A stretch of DNA of 64,000 bases, taken from NCBI GenBank assembly GCA_902805475.1, contig CADCSX010000023.1, positions 4,030,001-4,094,000 of the forward strand, in the 5' to 3' direction. This document shows, one piece after another, positions 12,107-25,005 of the stretch. The notes beneath the pieces were generated by a model. That model worked only from the letters and a program-made list of their open reading frames with translations. It did no database searches and was not told where the DNA came from. The position numbers and the translations under genes were made by a program. Source of the stretch: Entonaema liquescens. Its lineage: Eukaryota > Ascomycota > Sordariomycetes > Xylariales > Xylariaceae. The stretch's first letter is position 1, and every line of letters starts with the position of its first letter.

Positions 12107-15100
12107 TCATGCCTTTCCACTTCCTGCCTCCCTGTTGCGATCAGCCAGAATCTGCTCGGCCAGCTCTGTACACACTGTTTATAGTTGTCAGTATATTTTT
12201 CTATGAGAATCAAACGTAAAAAACGAATAAAAGGATTTAGGGATTTAGGAATTGGGAAAAAGAGGTAACCATATCGGTAAAAAGGCTTCCAACTTACACT
12301 TCTGGATACTAGTACCACCAAGCAGCTTGATCACGGATACATCCTTGCCAATTGCCTTGAAGATCCACCCACGAATCTCGACAGCAGCGAGGGAATCTAC
12401 ACCCAGTTCGGAAATACTCTGGTCTGAATCAAGGGCTTCCTCTGGTAGCTGAAGGAGCGTCTGCAATCGTTCCGTGAGTGCTATCAGAATAGCATGAGAG
12501 ACAGCATCCGGTTCCGTGAGGGCCTGGATAGTATCCTTGAGGCTTTTCCGTGTACCTGCAGCAGAAACACCTGTGTCTTCTGTGTCCTGACGGGTGTAGT
12601 GGCCAAATCTCGGGTCCTGATGCCAATGCAAGGGGTTCGGGTCAGAGGGATCGAATCGACGAAGACCGGTCGTAAGGTCTATAGGGCCCCCCTGTCCAGG
12701 GCGACCCGTGATAACAGCCTCGATAAACATATGGTGGATATCACGTTCTGAAATTGGCGGATATCCTTCACGTTCCAGACCAACGTACAACTCCTCCTTT
12801 TCTCGCTGTAGGAAGCCGAGGCCATAGATAACGCCGATATTCAATACTGAGCCTGCAAGTCCAAGCTGGCGTCTCATGCCCGACAATCCATTCATGTACA
12901 TATTGGCTGCGGCGTAGTTGGATTGGCCGGGGTGGCCACCGATCGCAGCGAAGGACGACGTCATTATGAAGAACTCAAGGTTGGGATCGTTAAAGACAGT
13001 GTGCAGATTCCAAGAGCCAACAGTCTTGGGCCGTAGTACTCGGTTCCACGTGTCAATATCCATCTGTGCGAAGATGCGATCATCGAGAACCATAGCGCCA
13101 TTGGCTACGCCGCCAACTGGAGGCATCGACTGAGATAGACCATCTCTGAATGCCCGCACGCTACTGAGGCTGGTGACATCGCACTTGCGTATCTCAATCT
13201 TAGCATCATAGGCGTGTGATAATTCTCCTATCCACTTAGGCTCCGTATTCGGATTGCGACTCGCCAAGACGATGTTTCGCGCGCCGTACTTGAGAAGCAG
13301 ATAACAAAGACTTTGTCCGAAGTCTTTAGTCAGTCCGACTAGCAGGTACGTCCTATCCGCGCGGAATAGTTGGTCCTTGATGAAGTGCTTGGTAGTCAGC
13401 TCAGCGTTACGGTCGGCTCGCCAGTCAATAATGCGCAATGGCGAAGATGTCTTCTCAGTGCTCGATTGTAGGTCCGAAAGAGAGACGGTATCGAATTCCA
13501 CAAGCCTTTGTGGGTTCGTGATATTCGACGCCAAAGCTCTCAAGATTGCCGCCCTCCAATCAATCTTCCAGAAGCGGTCTTCCTGGGTATTCGCTTTGGA
13601 TGTATTGCGAAGGCCTAAGAGGGTGTTACGAGAGTAGTACTTGCAATTGTCCGGAAGCAGGTCTGAGATTTGCTGTGACAGCTTGGTGCGTACATGTGAT
13701 TGTAAGTCAAAGATCACTGCACCCGATGGCGGGAATATGTTCTTGATGGTCCAAGTTGATGTACGCGGGTGTAAGAATAAGGGACCATGCGCGTCAGTTT
13801 TCTCTGAATACTTGGTGGTATACCAGATCAAGCGGCCTGATACAACTTCCTTGACACACTCAACCAACAGTGGATCAGCGTCAATGAGAACTACCCGCGG
13901 CTTTTCAGCTCGGGCCGCAATCACGTCGGCCATCATGTATCTCATAGAGAGCGAGACCAGGCGAGGTCCAATATCAGTACTTGGCGGAATAAAGTGTACT
14001 TGTTCTTCCCGGAGTCGAACATGTGAACTATTGTCCTGAGATATAGCCGCCACGCATTTGCCGGTGGCCAAATCTTGACCGAGACACACGTAAGCTGAAG
14101 GCGAGTTGCTGAGATCCAAATTCAGAGCGACTACAGAGCTATAATCGACTCGGACTGAAACGTGATTGGAGTCTTGAGTGTAAGTATTATCACGTCCGAC
14201 TATAGTCTCGTAACGAACCGAACCGCCAGGGAGAGCACATGGGTTAACTTGGATAGCATCCTTGAGAGTGTTGCTGGAGTTGGAAACAACACGCCGCATA
14301 GAGTTGACTCTATCATTTGATGCCTTCAGAGGTACGACGCGTGGAATAATTCGCCGGTTATCTTCAACATGAATCTCCCGCTCATCGATCCAGAGGGTGT
14401 CAGTGTCATCTTTGCCGGTCATCATCAGGCGAATAAAATTATCAGCTACTAGATCTCCAGATCCAACAACCTGATCTAGATCAAGCATCTGCAGCGTCAA
14501 GCTGGGAATTTCGGCCGAGACTGTACGCGTGAATCCGAAGGTGGCAGCATGGTCCGGGTTTCCGAAACGGGCATTCGACGTGAGCCACATGACCTTCATG
14601 CTGGGTCTGAGAAGTTCTCGTAGCTGATCTAGCGTCCGTTGCGTCAAGTTTGGCATCAATGGTTTGTCAAGGTCTGTTAAGATAATAGCAGCGGTGCAGT
14701 TACTTATATCTCCTAATCTAGCGCTATCAAAAGTAGTCCGAGTGGAAACTTTCTTGCACAAAAACAGGAGACGTCGGTTCAATACCTTAGCAATGGTGCT
14801 GGACGACTCTTTGCCTCCAATGATAAGTAGGTGATCTGTGATAATTCTGGGTTTAACCCCGGTAGGTTCCATCACAAGGTCAATTTCAGGGGAGCTCACT
14901 TGCCGGACCATGATCGAATATCCAGCATAGTACGACTGATTGCAGTGCTTAGCGGTCTGAATGAAACCATAAGTATCAATGACATCTGGCCATTGGGGTG
15001 GCGTTGGTGCCTCGGCTCTATCGTCGCTATCCTTTGAAGTTCGAAGTGACTGGACCTCTATCTGGCGCTTGGGGAACTGCACCACCATCAAGAAGCCACC

Positions 15101-18100
15101 TGGTCTCATGATGGCACGGATATTCTTCAGTGTCTCCAACATGTGCTCGTTATCAAATTCCGACACTGATAGCAGAACAAGGTCGTAAACATTATCTTGT
15201 CCGAGCTGAGCCTGGAGGCCCCCGAAAAGTCCAATGATGACCGGAGGAGTTTAGCAGAAGATCCCTCGAATTTGGCGTGCTGGCTTAGGCTCTCGCTTGC
15301 ATTGGTACCAATAGTGAAGGAAGAATACGATGAATCGAGAGCCGTTAGGACTTCGACGAGAAGCTCAGTCTCTAGTCCAACCAGGCTGAGAATATTCATC
15401 CTCGGGTATCGATGCGCAATTTGCTTTGCGATACGCCCCACGTGTTGGTGGGAGTAGGTCAAGTACTTCGTCTCGCTGACGAGAGCTTTCAGAATATCTA
15501 ACACGGAGTCTGGCTGGTAATTGTCGAGCGCACGGATCAAGTTCAAACGATCATAGTAGTTTGAACTTTCCACGAATTTATCAATGGTTTCCTTCGTGTC
15601 GGAAGACCAGCAATCGGGGCCAACAGTCCCCAAGATTATTGGGAACAGTTTCGCCAACTTCTCGTAATAAAGAGAAAGATCCGACAACTGTGAATGGACA
15701 CCGTGACTATTTCTGACAAAAAAAGTAGCTATGCGCGCGCAACTCTCTACAAGTACCGGATCGTGTGGGTCATAGGCAGTAATAGGAAAATGTTCGGCAC
15801 GAACGATCTCGTCGCTAGGATCAATATCAGTGACAGTGTGGAGATACAGCTCGTAGTCGTCTTTGGGTAGAGTGTGGGCTATCGCAGCAACCCTCAGTCC
15901 TTCAACTTGGATCTCCATATCTCCAGTTTCACTGAAGATGCTTATATCAACATCGAAAGTAGCCTTAGCATTAGCCACTGAGGGTTGGACATCGACCATA
16001 TGAGTATCTACAATCAAGCCATCGCTTTTACTCGTCGTTAAGTTAAAGCGCACTCGATCAATATGTACAGGGAGGAAAGACGTCCAAAGTGACCTGTTCT
16101 TCAATGTTAGTGGGTTCGAAGCCTTACAAAGATAAGCATCATATGAGGAACTCACCTGTCACCTGGGAAAGCATACGTCAAGAACGCTGACTGGAAGCAG
16201 CTGTCGAGCGTAGCAGGACTAATCCATAGAGTTGTCGTGTCGTCCGCATGGCACCGCTTCAAGGTTGCAGAACAGTAGTTGTAACGACGTTGGATAGAAG
16301 TTAGCGCCCTAAATGGGCCAGTATACGCCAATCCAGTCTGCTCCATCATCTTATAGAAAGATTCAGGGGTCGCACTAAACGCCTCCGACTCGGAGGCGCA
16401 CCGAGATGGCAGAGCACCCAGACTTGCCTCGCCAAAGTAGATCTTAAGAGTTCCTACCATGTTCAATCGCATAGTCGTCGTTCCGTCGGCAGGACACGAT
16501 GTCAAAGTGAAGTTCGCCTCAACTGTTGAGTCCGTACTGTCATCTTGACTCTGGGGGAGGATATTAAGAGTGAACAGGACTTCAACACCTGCGGACTCGC
16601 GTTCGATATTGATTCCGCTAAATATCTGCAAGTCCTGTAGTTCAACTACGGAAGCAGGCCTGTCTCCGATGAAATTGCGCGCTGCATCTAATGCCATAAC
16701 GCAATAGCCTGAAGCGGGGAGAAGGGCATGGCCCTGGAAGCTGTGGTGCTCTACCCAAGGTAACTTCTCTACTCTCAGCATATTCCGCCACCGTAGTTCA
16801 TGTTCATTGTCATCTCTGGTCCGAACGCCGAGCAGCTCATGTGGCGCTGCTGACTTGTAGTGAAATTGACGCGAGATTCTGGACTCTCGGTGATATATCT
16901 GAGAATGGTCCCATGGGTACGTGGGTAGATCGGTAAGACGGGTGCTAAGGACGCCACACTCGGGTGAATTCTTAATATATGCACCAAGATCAGTCCCTTG
17001 TGTACCATAATGAGACCACACGGCGCCGAGAAAATCAGAGAAGGCCAACGTATCGTCTTTATATCGATCCAGTAGACTCAAGTAAAGAATACTAGATCCG
17101 ACAGACGTCGCTGTCTGTGTGAATGGGCCTTTAAGAGCCGGATGGGGTCCAACCTCCAAGGCGTAGTCAAATGGTCCCTGTTGAGAAATCGCGTTTGCAG
17201 TAGCATTGTGGAATCGTACCATGTTGACCATATTGTCTCTCCAGTATTCAGCACCGATCTTTTCTCCGTCCATACGTCGGCCATGGACACTGGAAATCCA
17301 GACGACCTCGTTGCCCTGTCTATCTGGTTTGATCCCGCTGCTTTGGAGAATCTCGACGTATTTGATTCCTGGCTGTATCATATGGAATGAATGATAAGCC
17401 GAGTCGACGCGAAGTGGCCGGGAAAACTTCAGGCTTTTGGTGAGTTCATCATGAGCCAGGTGGACGGTCCCAATGTCGCCAGAAAGAGTGACACTAGCGG
17501 GTGCATTATTAGCAGCGACCTGTAGTTTGCCCTTAAACAAAGGGGTTTCGCAAAACTTCAAGGCCTCGGCTTCAGACATGCCTGCAGCGAGCATGCCACC
17601 CTTTTGACTATCCCTGCCACCGGCCATATGCGCAACGTAACCGCGGTAGTAGGAGATCAATAGTGCATCTCGTGCCGAGAGTCTTCCCGCTACGTACGCG
17701 GCTGAAATCTCCCCGGAAGAATGTCCAATTACTGTATGAAAGGTAATCCCCAAACTTCTCAAAAGTTCGACAAGACCTATTTGCAACGCGGTACAAAGAG
17801 GCTGAGATACAGCAGCAATATCCACTCGAGACTTGCTCCCCTCCGCGAGGATCTGTTCTTCCAACGTCCAATTAGGAGGGTGAGGGCAAGATCGCAATAT
17901 TGCATCAAGGCTGCGAATAGTATTGCAGTATACCCTATTATTATAAAACAGAGACTTGGACATCGTGGCCCATTGTGCACCTTGGCCGGTGAATACTCCG
18001 ATGATCTTCGGGCGGCTAGTCAACATAGCGCTTCGAGTACCTACGATATTAGATGTCGGCTTGAGAAGATCATCGAGAATGTCAAGTGCCTGTGCTGTTG

Positions 18101-19705
18101 AGTTTGCTGACACAGGGAGCCTGTATGGTAACGCCGTTCGACGCGAATACATATTCCATGCCAATTGAGCATGATCAACATCCGGGTGTTGTTGGATATA
18201 ATCTCTGTAGGATTGAAGGACTGCCCGCAACGATTTCTGCGAGCCAGCGGAGAAAAGAAATGGCAAAGAGAGTGAGGCACCCACAGGCTTTCCTTTTATA
18301 TGAACGTTACTAGTCGGTTTGTCTCGAGCTATCTCCTTGAAGAGTTTATCGTGAATCAGCGGTTCATATGATTCAACGATCACATGGGCGTTGGCACCTC
18401 CGAACCCGAACGAGTTGACACTCGCCCTCTTTGGCTGACCGGTGGGTGGGCGAGGCCAGGGGATTAAAGATGTTGGTACATCGAGATGTTTGCAGAATGG
18501 TGCAACGTCGGGATTGATTTTGTCGAGATGTAAGTTCGGGGGACAAATCCGTTCTTCATAGATTCGATGACCTTGAGCAATCCAGCCAAGCCAGCCGCAC
18601 CCTCAGTATGCCCCAACACAGTTTTGACAGATCCAACCAACAAGCGCTTAGCGCTGGAAGCAGAATTAAGGCTTGTGCTATCGTAGAAGAAGGCATTGTA
18701 AATGGCTTCAGCCTCTCTGGGGTCACCCGCGGGTGTGCCGGTACCGTGAGCTTCAAAGTACTGGCACTGGTCCTCAGGTTTCATGGAATCTAAGCCCGAC
18801 TTCTGATATGTGTCTTTTATCAGTGCAGTCTGAGCCTGTGGATTCGGCAACGTAATTCCTTTCGTTCGTCCGTCCGAGTTGACTCCAGTGTCACGGATAA
18901 CGGCGGTGATCTGGTCGCCCTCTGCCAAGGCCCGAGAAAGGGGCTTAAGTAGAAAGGCAGCAACGCCTTCTCCACGCGCGTAACCATCTGCTCCTGCATC
19001 CCACATTCGGCTTTTCCCTGTAGGACTAAGCATGTGTAGACTAGACTCTACAAGGAATTGCTCCGGAGTCATCATTATGTTTGTGCCTGTTACACAAGCC
19101 ATGATGCTTTCCCCTGAGCGCAAGCTCAAGACAGCTTGATGGAGAGCTACTAAACTTGAGCTGCAAGCGGTATCTATCGTCATTGATGGACCCTGGAAGT
19201 TGTAAAAATATGAAATTCGGTTCGAAATAATCGAACGAGCATTGCCAGTTGCGTAATACTGACTCGTGTTTAGCTCATCTCGCTGAGATAGGGTATCGTA
19301 GTCGGCAGTCATCACGCCTGAGAAAACAGCAACATTCTTCCCTGAATAAGTGTTCAGACTGTATCCAGCCGATTCCAAAGCTTCGTAGACAACTTCTAGA
19401 ATTAGACGTTGCTGGGGGTCGACGGCTTCGGCCTCCTTTGGTGTGATGTTGAACATGCTTGCATCAAAGACGCGGTGATCTTGGTCTAGCCAGTATGCCT
19501 TGATAGAATTTGTTGTACCGTGATACTCTCCATCAGGATGGTAGAACGCCTCAGCGCTGAACCGCTCAGGTGGGACCTCTCGTGAGAGATCTGGGGGGTT
19601 GCGAAGCACCTCCCAGAGCTTCGCTGGCGAAGTAGCGCCGCCAGCAAAGCGGCAACTAACACCAACAACGGCAATTGGCTCCGTCAGAGGCTTTTCGTAC
19701 GCCAT
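12107..19705 (-). CDS. Reducing iterative polyketide synthase, KS-AT-DH-(inactive MT)-KR-ACP, two frame breaks
   Basis: Type I PKS; product unknown. Three exons are inferred: 19705-16156, 16093-12298 and 12174-12107, with introns of 62 and 123 bp. The last exon adds a short tail ending in GSGKA. KS at residues 1-430 has the active Cys181 in DTACSSS and His in EAHGTGTP and GHTEGAAG. AT follows with GQGAQW and active Ser in GHSSGE. DH has the HxxxGxxxxP motif (HSFQGHALLP) and a DxxxQ second site. An MT-like region follows in which the SAM-binding glycine motif is lost. No enoyl reductase is recognisable. KR has LLVGLTKDFG and catalytic Ser/Tyr/Asn in SSFAAIG...NYAAANMY. ACP carries LGVDSLAAVE. 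There is no release domain. Frame breaks lie at G run 18538-18542 and C run 15219-15223. One extra base in each gives 2471 codons without a stop. The KR and ACP resemble the PKS half of PKS-NRPS hybrids. Confidence 0.92.
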
Positions 19706-22380
19706 TGGAAACTGCTTTGACTGTGAAATGTATAATATATTGTGCCAGTGCTGGACAGGGAATTGAAGGGGAAAAGTAGAGGATTGATGGGTAAAGAGTA
19801 ATTCCAATTGTTTGCAAAACAACAGACTGGATAGAAAAGAGTGTAAAACTTTGCATGTAGAAGTAAAGCAAAATTTTAGATCACGACCAGCTGCTATTTT
19901 AGGGAGAAGAAAGCATTAAAAAATAAAGTGAATTGGAAGTTGTGCACGACTGGTTGACAACTGGAAAGAGTTGCTACAGTTGCGTTGCTATGGCGAGCGT
20001 TGCTAGAGAAAAAAAATTTGTTAGTGAACCAGAATTCCACCTGGAAAAAGAACCGATGAAGAGGAAGCTACGGTAGATAAGGAAATAATGGTCATCTTTT
20101 ATGGGCAAGAAACAAATATGAGACGTAGCATTTTGGTCTACCTAGCAATACATATTGATCCGTGTATAAGATTTGCAACCATCCATACCTTATCTATACA
20201 CCCAAGTACACACCGAGTCTCTATCCTTATAGCTTGCTAATGTACATACACTATACAAACACCAAAGCTAACCTTCCTGAATGAGTACGGCGTGAGCCAA
20301 GTAGAAAAAGGGGGCTACCTTGGGAAGGTACCGTTGTTGGACTAATCAAATGGACTATCTTAACGACACTTGTAACTCGAAGGTACTATACTTGGATGCC
20401 TCATGAGCTATGTCGTCAAGGCACCACAGAGCAGCGCTTTCCGCAGCTAATGGGAACATATAATCCTTTGTATTAGTCTCTTTCAGATGTCCCTGAGTCC
20501 AGCCCTTCAGCTATGATGAGGCTATATCTGCCTTACATGGACCCGAACATGTCATGTCCAACTATGAACATAGCCCCACCGTCCACTTCTCTTTTGGTAC
20601 GGCCTTTTCATTTTTATATGAACGTACATCAGATATATAAATAATTCTTGTACGGCATTCTAGTACTATTTTTGAGGGTTTCCTCGCATCAGCCTCAGCA
20701 ATTGTTACAAGCGTCAGAGAGAATCCAGATGCGCAGTATGTAAGCTGAAGTCCTTCAGTTGGACAACAATAAGATCCTCGTGAAAAATCCCGTAATACGT
20801 CTAGGACCCGCCCCCTTATTCGGTCTTTGTAAGGGATACAACCGAGATACCCGAAGTTAAACCTCACCTATCAAATATGAGGTGCATAACCGGTAGATCT
20901 GAATGTGGCTGTCTTTGGTCGATTGTGTAACGCCGTACCACTCCTCTGGGAGCCCAGTCTAACCAATTCTTTATGGGGAATTTCTTGTGTTCTCGTTGAG
21001 GTATGATCATACGATTTGTCTCGGTGTCGGAATTCTGTCCTATAGAAATAAGATATGTTAATACAATGCTGACCATTTGTATATATATTTGTTTGTGCCC
21101 ATTCTGCAACAGCATCTAGACTACTTTTGAGGCAAGTATGGATCCATATTGTCTGGATTTGAGCAAGTAAATGCCAGTTTAAATGTTAGCCCCAAGGCTA
21201 GTGTAGCAACAAGCAATTGTGTAGTATTAGTGCGCCAATCAGGCGCCTATTATTGGTACTCCTCGTGATGAACGAACACCTGTTCATGGCGACTGAGCAA
21301 GTTAGACAATCCAAAAGACTCTGATTGCCAATTAGAACCGATGGCCGGGTCATGACCCAATATATGCTCAACGGCTACCCACGTACAAGTTCAACCCAAC
21401 GGTGAGCTACACTCTATACGTGGTTGTTATTAGGATACCACGCGCTAGCTACCATCTAATGATTATTATAATAATAGTAATCCATATCTCTTGACTGTTC
21501 TAAAGTCATAACCGGAGATATGTAATAAGTCACAAATTCTTTGTATTTATGGGTTATAGTAATGGTCCTTCTTGCTTGTGTAACTTGAACACGCTTTAAA
21601 GGTACTATGTACTATAAGACATATTATAGACTATCTTTCTAGAAGTTTGAAGTCTAGTTGTTTTATCAAAGGGGGGGAGAAGGGGGTATGGCTATGAGGA
21701 TTCTTGAGACCTCCTAACACAATAGGAGGGATACCTATCATCGGGCCAAGTACAAAGGGATCAGCACTTGTTTGCTACGAGTCAAACCCCGGAATACAAT
21801 AGCGGATAATATATTTAAGGTAGAAATGGCTAGGTTTCGTGTATTCTTCAACTTTCGATCTACCTATAGGTGAACCGGCCAATCATCTCCGAATACCTAC
21901 AAATGCCAGTAGCGCTCATCACTCCAGGTCACACCAGTCGAGTAACAAACTGAATATTACTAGCTGCCACCTTTCATGATCGTTTGCAGGTCATCCCTTT
22001 AGCCTTCTTAACTCCCAGCTTTTACCTTGTTTCTTTGTTCTTTGTTTATGGTTGTGCTAGGTGATACCCGGGCCGGATGTTTACATGTAATCAATCACAT
22101 CAATATTCCCCAGAAACATGGTAAAATCCCTACCGAAAGTTCATATCACTTGGTCACCAGGATCTGCTGGTTGATCAAAGCCCAAAAAATTGAGATAATA
22201 ACCGACTAACAGTTGATTAGAGAGGAATCTTCCTAAACATCTAGAATACCTATACCGATAACGCCCGACCCGATTGAGATAGCCCGGTTTAGACTACGAA
22301 ATATATACAGTATCGCTCTGAAAGAAGAATAACCTGTTGTATCTTTTATCATCGATCTTCTCCATAACCAAGCAAGACAT
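19706..22380. other. PKS upstream region and 2.7 kb gene-poor gap
   Basis: The first few hundred bases are the PKS promoter and leader. The rest has no recognisable gene. Two overlapping minus-strand ORFs (20562-20867 and 20864-21115) lack ATG support or a known domain. A G-rich purine tract (ggggggg-agaaggggg) lies at about 21670-21688. Gene-free space this large beside a lone PKS could hold degraded cluster members, but I cannot identify any. Confidence 0.4.
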
Positions 22381-23619
22381 CTACTGATCTCCAGTGCCGA
22401 AGACCTCGAGATGTATCCGCTCCGAATTGATCCCAGCGCCGAGTAGATACTTCTCCGTATCCTTCATGAACGCGTATGGCCCGCAGATGAAGTATTCGGC
22501 GCGCGCATCGTCAAGGAAGAGGTTTGCCTTAGGATCAACCTTTCCGAGGTCGACTCTCCCAGCAAAGTGGTAGTCAACACCTTGAACCTCCTTCTGTTGG
22601 GGCGACGTGACAAAGAACGTTGCGTTAATGCTCTTGTTGACATCATTGGCGCACGTGTCTCGGATATGGTTGCTGAACGCTCGGACTTCAGAACTGTGTA
22701 CACCGTGTATCCACGAGATGCGCCGGCGGGACCCCGCGTTTACGGCACTGTTGACGATGGATATCATAGGCGTAAGGCCGACACCAGCCGAGATGAGAGC
22801 AATCGGCTTGTCGTCGTCTTCCTTGGGGTCAACGAAAAATTCCCCAGCAGGCGCCGTAAGCTCGAGAACATCACCCTCCTTATAGTTGTCGTGTAGCAGA
22901 TTAGAGATCAATCCCGGAACCCCAGGCTGCTTGCCCTTTTCCTTCTTCACGCTGATGCGGTAGTAGTCGGTTCGTGGCGCTTCGCTCAGCGAATATTGCC
23001 TCGGCTGCAAGTGGCCCATTTGAGGAATAAATACTTGAAGGCTGATGTATTGGCCCGGGAGAAACGAGGGGAGCGGCTCTCCGTCTTCGGGCACCAGGTA
23101 AAAACTAGTAATCTCGGACGTCTCTGGTACCTTGCGTTGGATCTTGAAGCGGCGCCAACCCTGCCAATTTTCGTGGGCAGCATACAGCTGCTTTTCCCTG
23201 TTGATGAATATATCGGCTAATGCACCGTAGGCGGCCGTCCAGGCCTCGCCGATCTCGGGTGTGCAAGCATCGCCTAGCACCGTGGCTACGGCCTCAATTA
23301 GATGCTTTCCTACGATCGCGTATTGGTCGGCCTGGACGTTGAGACTCTCATGCTTATGTGCGATACGTTCGACGAGACCTTTCAGCTGGCCGAGATCGTC
23401 AACATAGGTAGCATAGGCAAAAACAGCAGCAGCTAAAGCCCGCGGTTGGGCGCCGCTGGTTTGATTCGACATGCTAAATATATTCTTGAGCTCTGGGTGG
23501 GCAGCGATCATATTGTTGTAGAAGAGCGTCGTAATCGTCGTACCGTGTTCCTTCAGAACTGGAGCGGTCGCCTTAACAATGGCGATATGCTCTGGAGAGA
23601 TGGGCGCAGCGACAGCCAT
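22381..23619 (-). CDS. Flavohemoprotein (nitric oxide dioxygenase)
   Basis: Oxidises nitric oxide to nitrate with NADPH and oxygen; cytosolic in fungi. It is a single exon of 412 residues starting at ATG 23619 (MAVAAPISPEH), the usual fungal length. The globin domain at residues 1-140 has the B10 Tyr in LFYNNMI and the proximal heme His in the ERIAHKHESLNV segment. FAD is bound by the RQYSLSEAP motif at about residue 205 and NAD(P)H by the GVGLTPMISIV motif. The C-terminal EVFG motif contacts the flavin and is present. A short in-frame extension upstream has no ATG, which supports this start. It lies alone, with 1.4 kb on one side and 2.7 kb on the other. Nitrosative-stress induction is likely from the family but no site was verified. 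Confidence 0.96.
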   Translation of the reverse strand: MAVAAPISPEHIAIVKATAPVLKEHGTTITTLFYNNMIAAHPELKNIFSMSNQTSGAQPRALAAAVFAYATYVDDLGQLKGLVERIAHKHESLNVQADQYAIVGKHLIEAVATVLGDACTPEIGEAWTAAYGALADIFINREKQLYAAHENWQGWRRFKIQRKVPETSEITSFYLVPEDGEPLPSFLPGQYISLQVFIPQMGHLQPRQYSLSEAPRTDYYRISVKKEKGKQPGVPGLISNLLHDNYKEGDVLELTAPAGEFFVDPKEDDDKPIALISAGVGLTPMISIVNSAVNAGSRRRISWIHGVHSSEVRAFSNHIRDTCANDVNKSINATFFVTSPQQKEVQGVDYHFAGRVDLGKVDPKANLFLDDARAEYFICGPYAFMKDTEKYLLGAGINSERIHLEVFGTGDQ

Positions 23620-25005
23620 CTTGGATATCAACGGATAGATAGAAGGTAGTGAAGTAAAGATCAGAGGAAGAGAAGGATGATTGTGTTACCTGTGAACTAC
23701 ACTCTTGTGCGATATCAACGGTCTTTAAATCGTAGCAAGCGACGAATTGGGATATAATGGATACACTTCTGTGTAATGCCCGCTCTTATATATCTCTCCT
23801 TTCGTAGATATGAACCTACCCATCGTATCCGACGTAATTGGCCGTTCTTACGAAGAAAGAACGACGTTTATCCCATCTCCGGTATTCCGTCAGTCCATCG
23901 TACCACGTTTCCTGTGGAGGACGCCGGATTGATGTCTACAGCTGAGTTGTGGCAACGAAACGAAATGTCAAAATCGCCTTTTTTCATTCGAAATGAACCC
24001 ACCAGGTCCTCCGACTATTTTCGTGGATTTACCATCTCCGCGGTAGTCAACCCCCAAGACCACCCGGGGGTTCCTAATCGAATCTGGGCATTTTTAATCT
24101 AGGATTACTACTATTGCATATAGGGTTTTCCCTGGATCGAATTTTAAATGACTCGGCCAAGTCGGTTACTACCTATCTTCCTGATAGGTACGTTAGGTGG
24201 TTTTGATGGGATTGAGCCTCCTTAGCTACTTTCCTCTATCTTCAAGACATAACCATGTCCCTCAGGTAATTTTGATTGATATTAGTCTCCGCAACGGGGC
24301 TGCTCAAGCCCCCCCTTCTTTCTAATTGACAGTTCCGATAATATGCATTACTGCCTAAGAATCTGATCACTAAAGATAAAAATAAAAATCAAATTATCCT
24401 CACGTCGTGCTTCTAAAATTCCTTTTTCCGCGGACTAAGTAAAGCTGACTTTGGACTCGAACATCACGGGAACGGTACGGGGAGGCACGGAGGAAAAAGC
24501 TTAGGTAGTGATTAGCGAAGATGCTAGTTAGAATTAAAACGTCTGCCAACCTCGCATTAGTTAAAAGTAAGTGGAATATGTTGGCTGGAATCCTACCTCT
24601 AGAAACCATCCCATTACTCATCGACTGGATCTGGGCGACCCGCCAAGTTGACCCAGTTCCAGACGGGACAATTTACGTAATTGGCTCTGACTCTAGACGC
24701 TTCTAATATTTGAACTCGGTTCAGTATTGGCGAAAAGTCATACGATGTACGCAAATACCGCTAATTTATAGAACTATCCCATCTATGTGTATATATATAC
24801 CTTCTTATAAACCAGCCCCGTGTGGGGTATCGGAGGACTGAAAGAGTGGCAAGACATCGACCGAACCCGTGACACATTTAAACCCCCGGCTTAACGGAAC
24901 CCACGCCCACGCCGCTCGTCCAAATAAAATCAATCCAAATAAAACAACAAATCTTGACCCCTAGAATATACCCAAAGACAATGGCGCCCTCTTCATGCAG
25001 CCTGG
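23620..25005. other. Flavohemoprotein promoter region and trehalose-gene 3' flank
   Basis: No gene recognised. A plus-strand 108-codon ORF at 23776-24102 covers the promoter and shows no domain. There is an ATATATATA stretch at about 24788-24800 and a short ccccgtgtgggg palindrome at about 24825-24836. Confidence 0.4.

Noticed and set aside
20562..21115. Two overlapping minus-strand ORFs of about 100 and 83 codons upstream of the PKS
   Set aside because: I could not match them to any family, the junction is not a clear intron, and the first lacks an ATG at its 5' end.
12107..23619. A single secondary-metabolite cluster joining Mn-SOD, PKS and flavohemoprotein
   Set aside because: Mn-SOD and flavohemoprotein are general defence enzymes with their own family-typical features, and no tailoring, transporter or regulator gene is present.
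23776..24102. 108-codon plus-strand ORF in the flavohemoprotein promoter
   Set aside because: Random-looking composition with no domain, lying where a promoter is expected.
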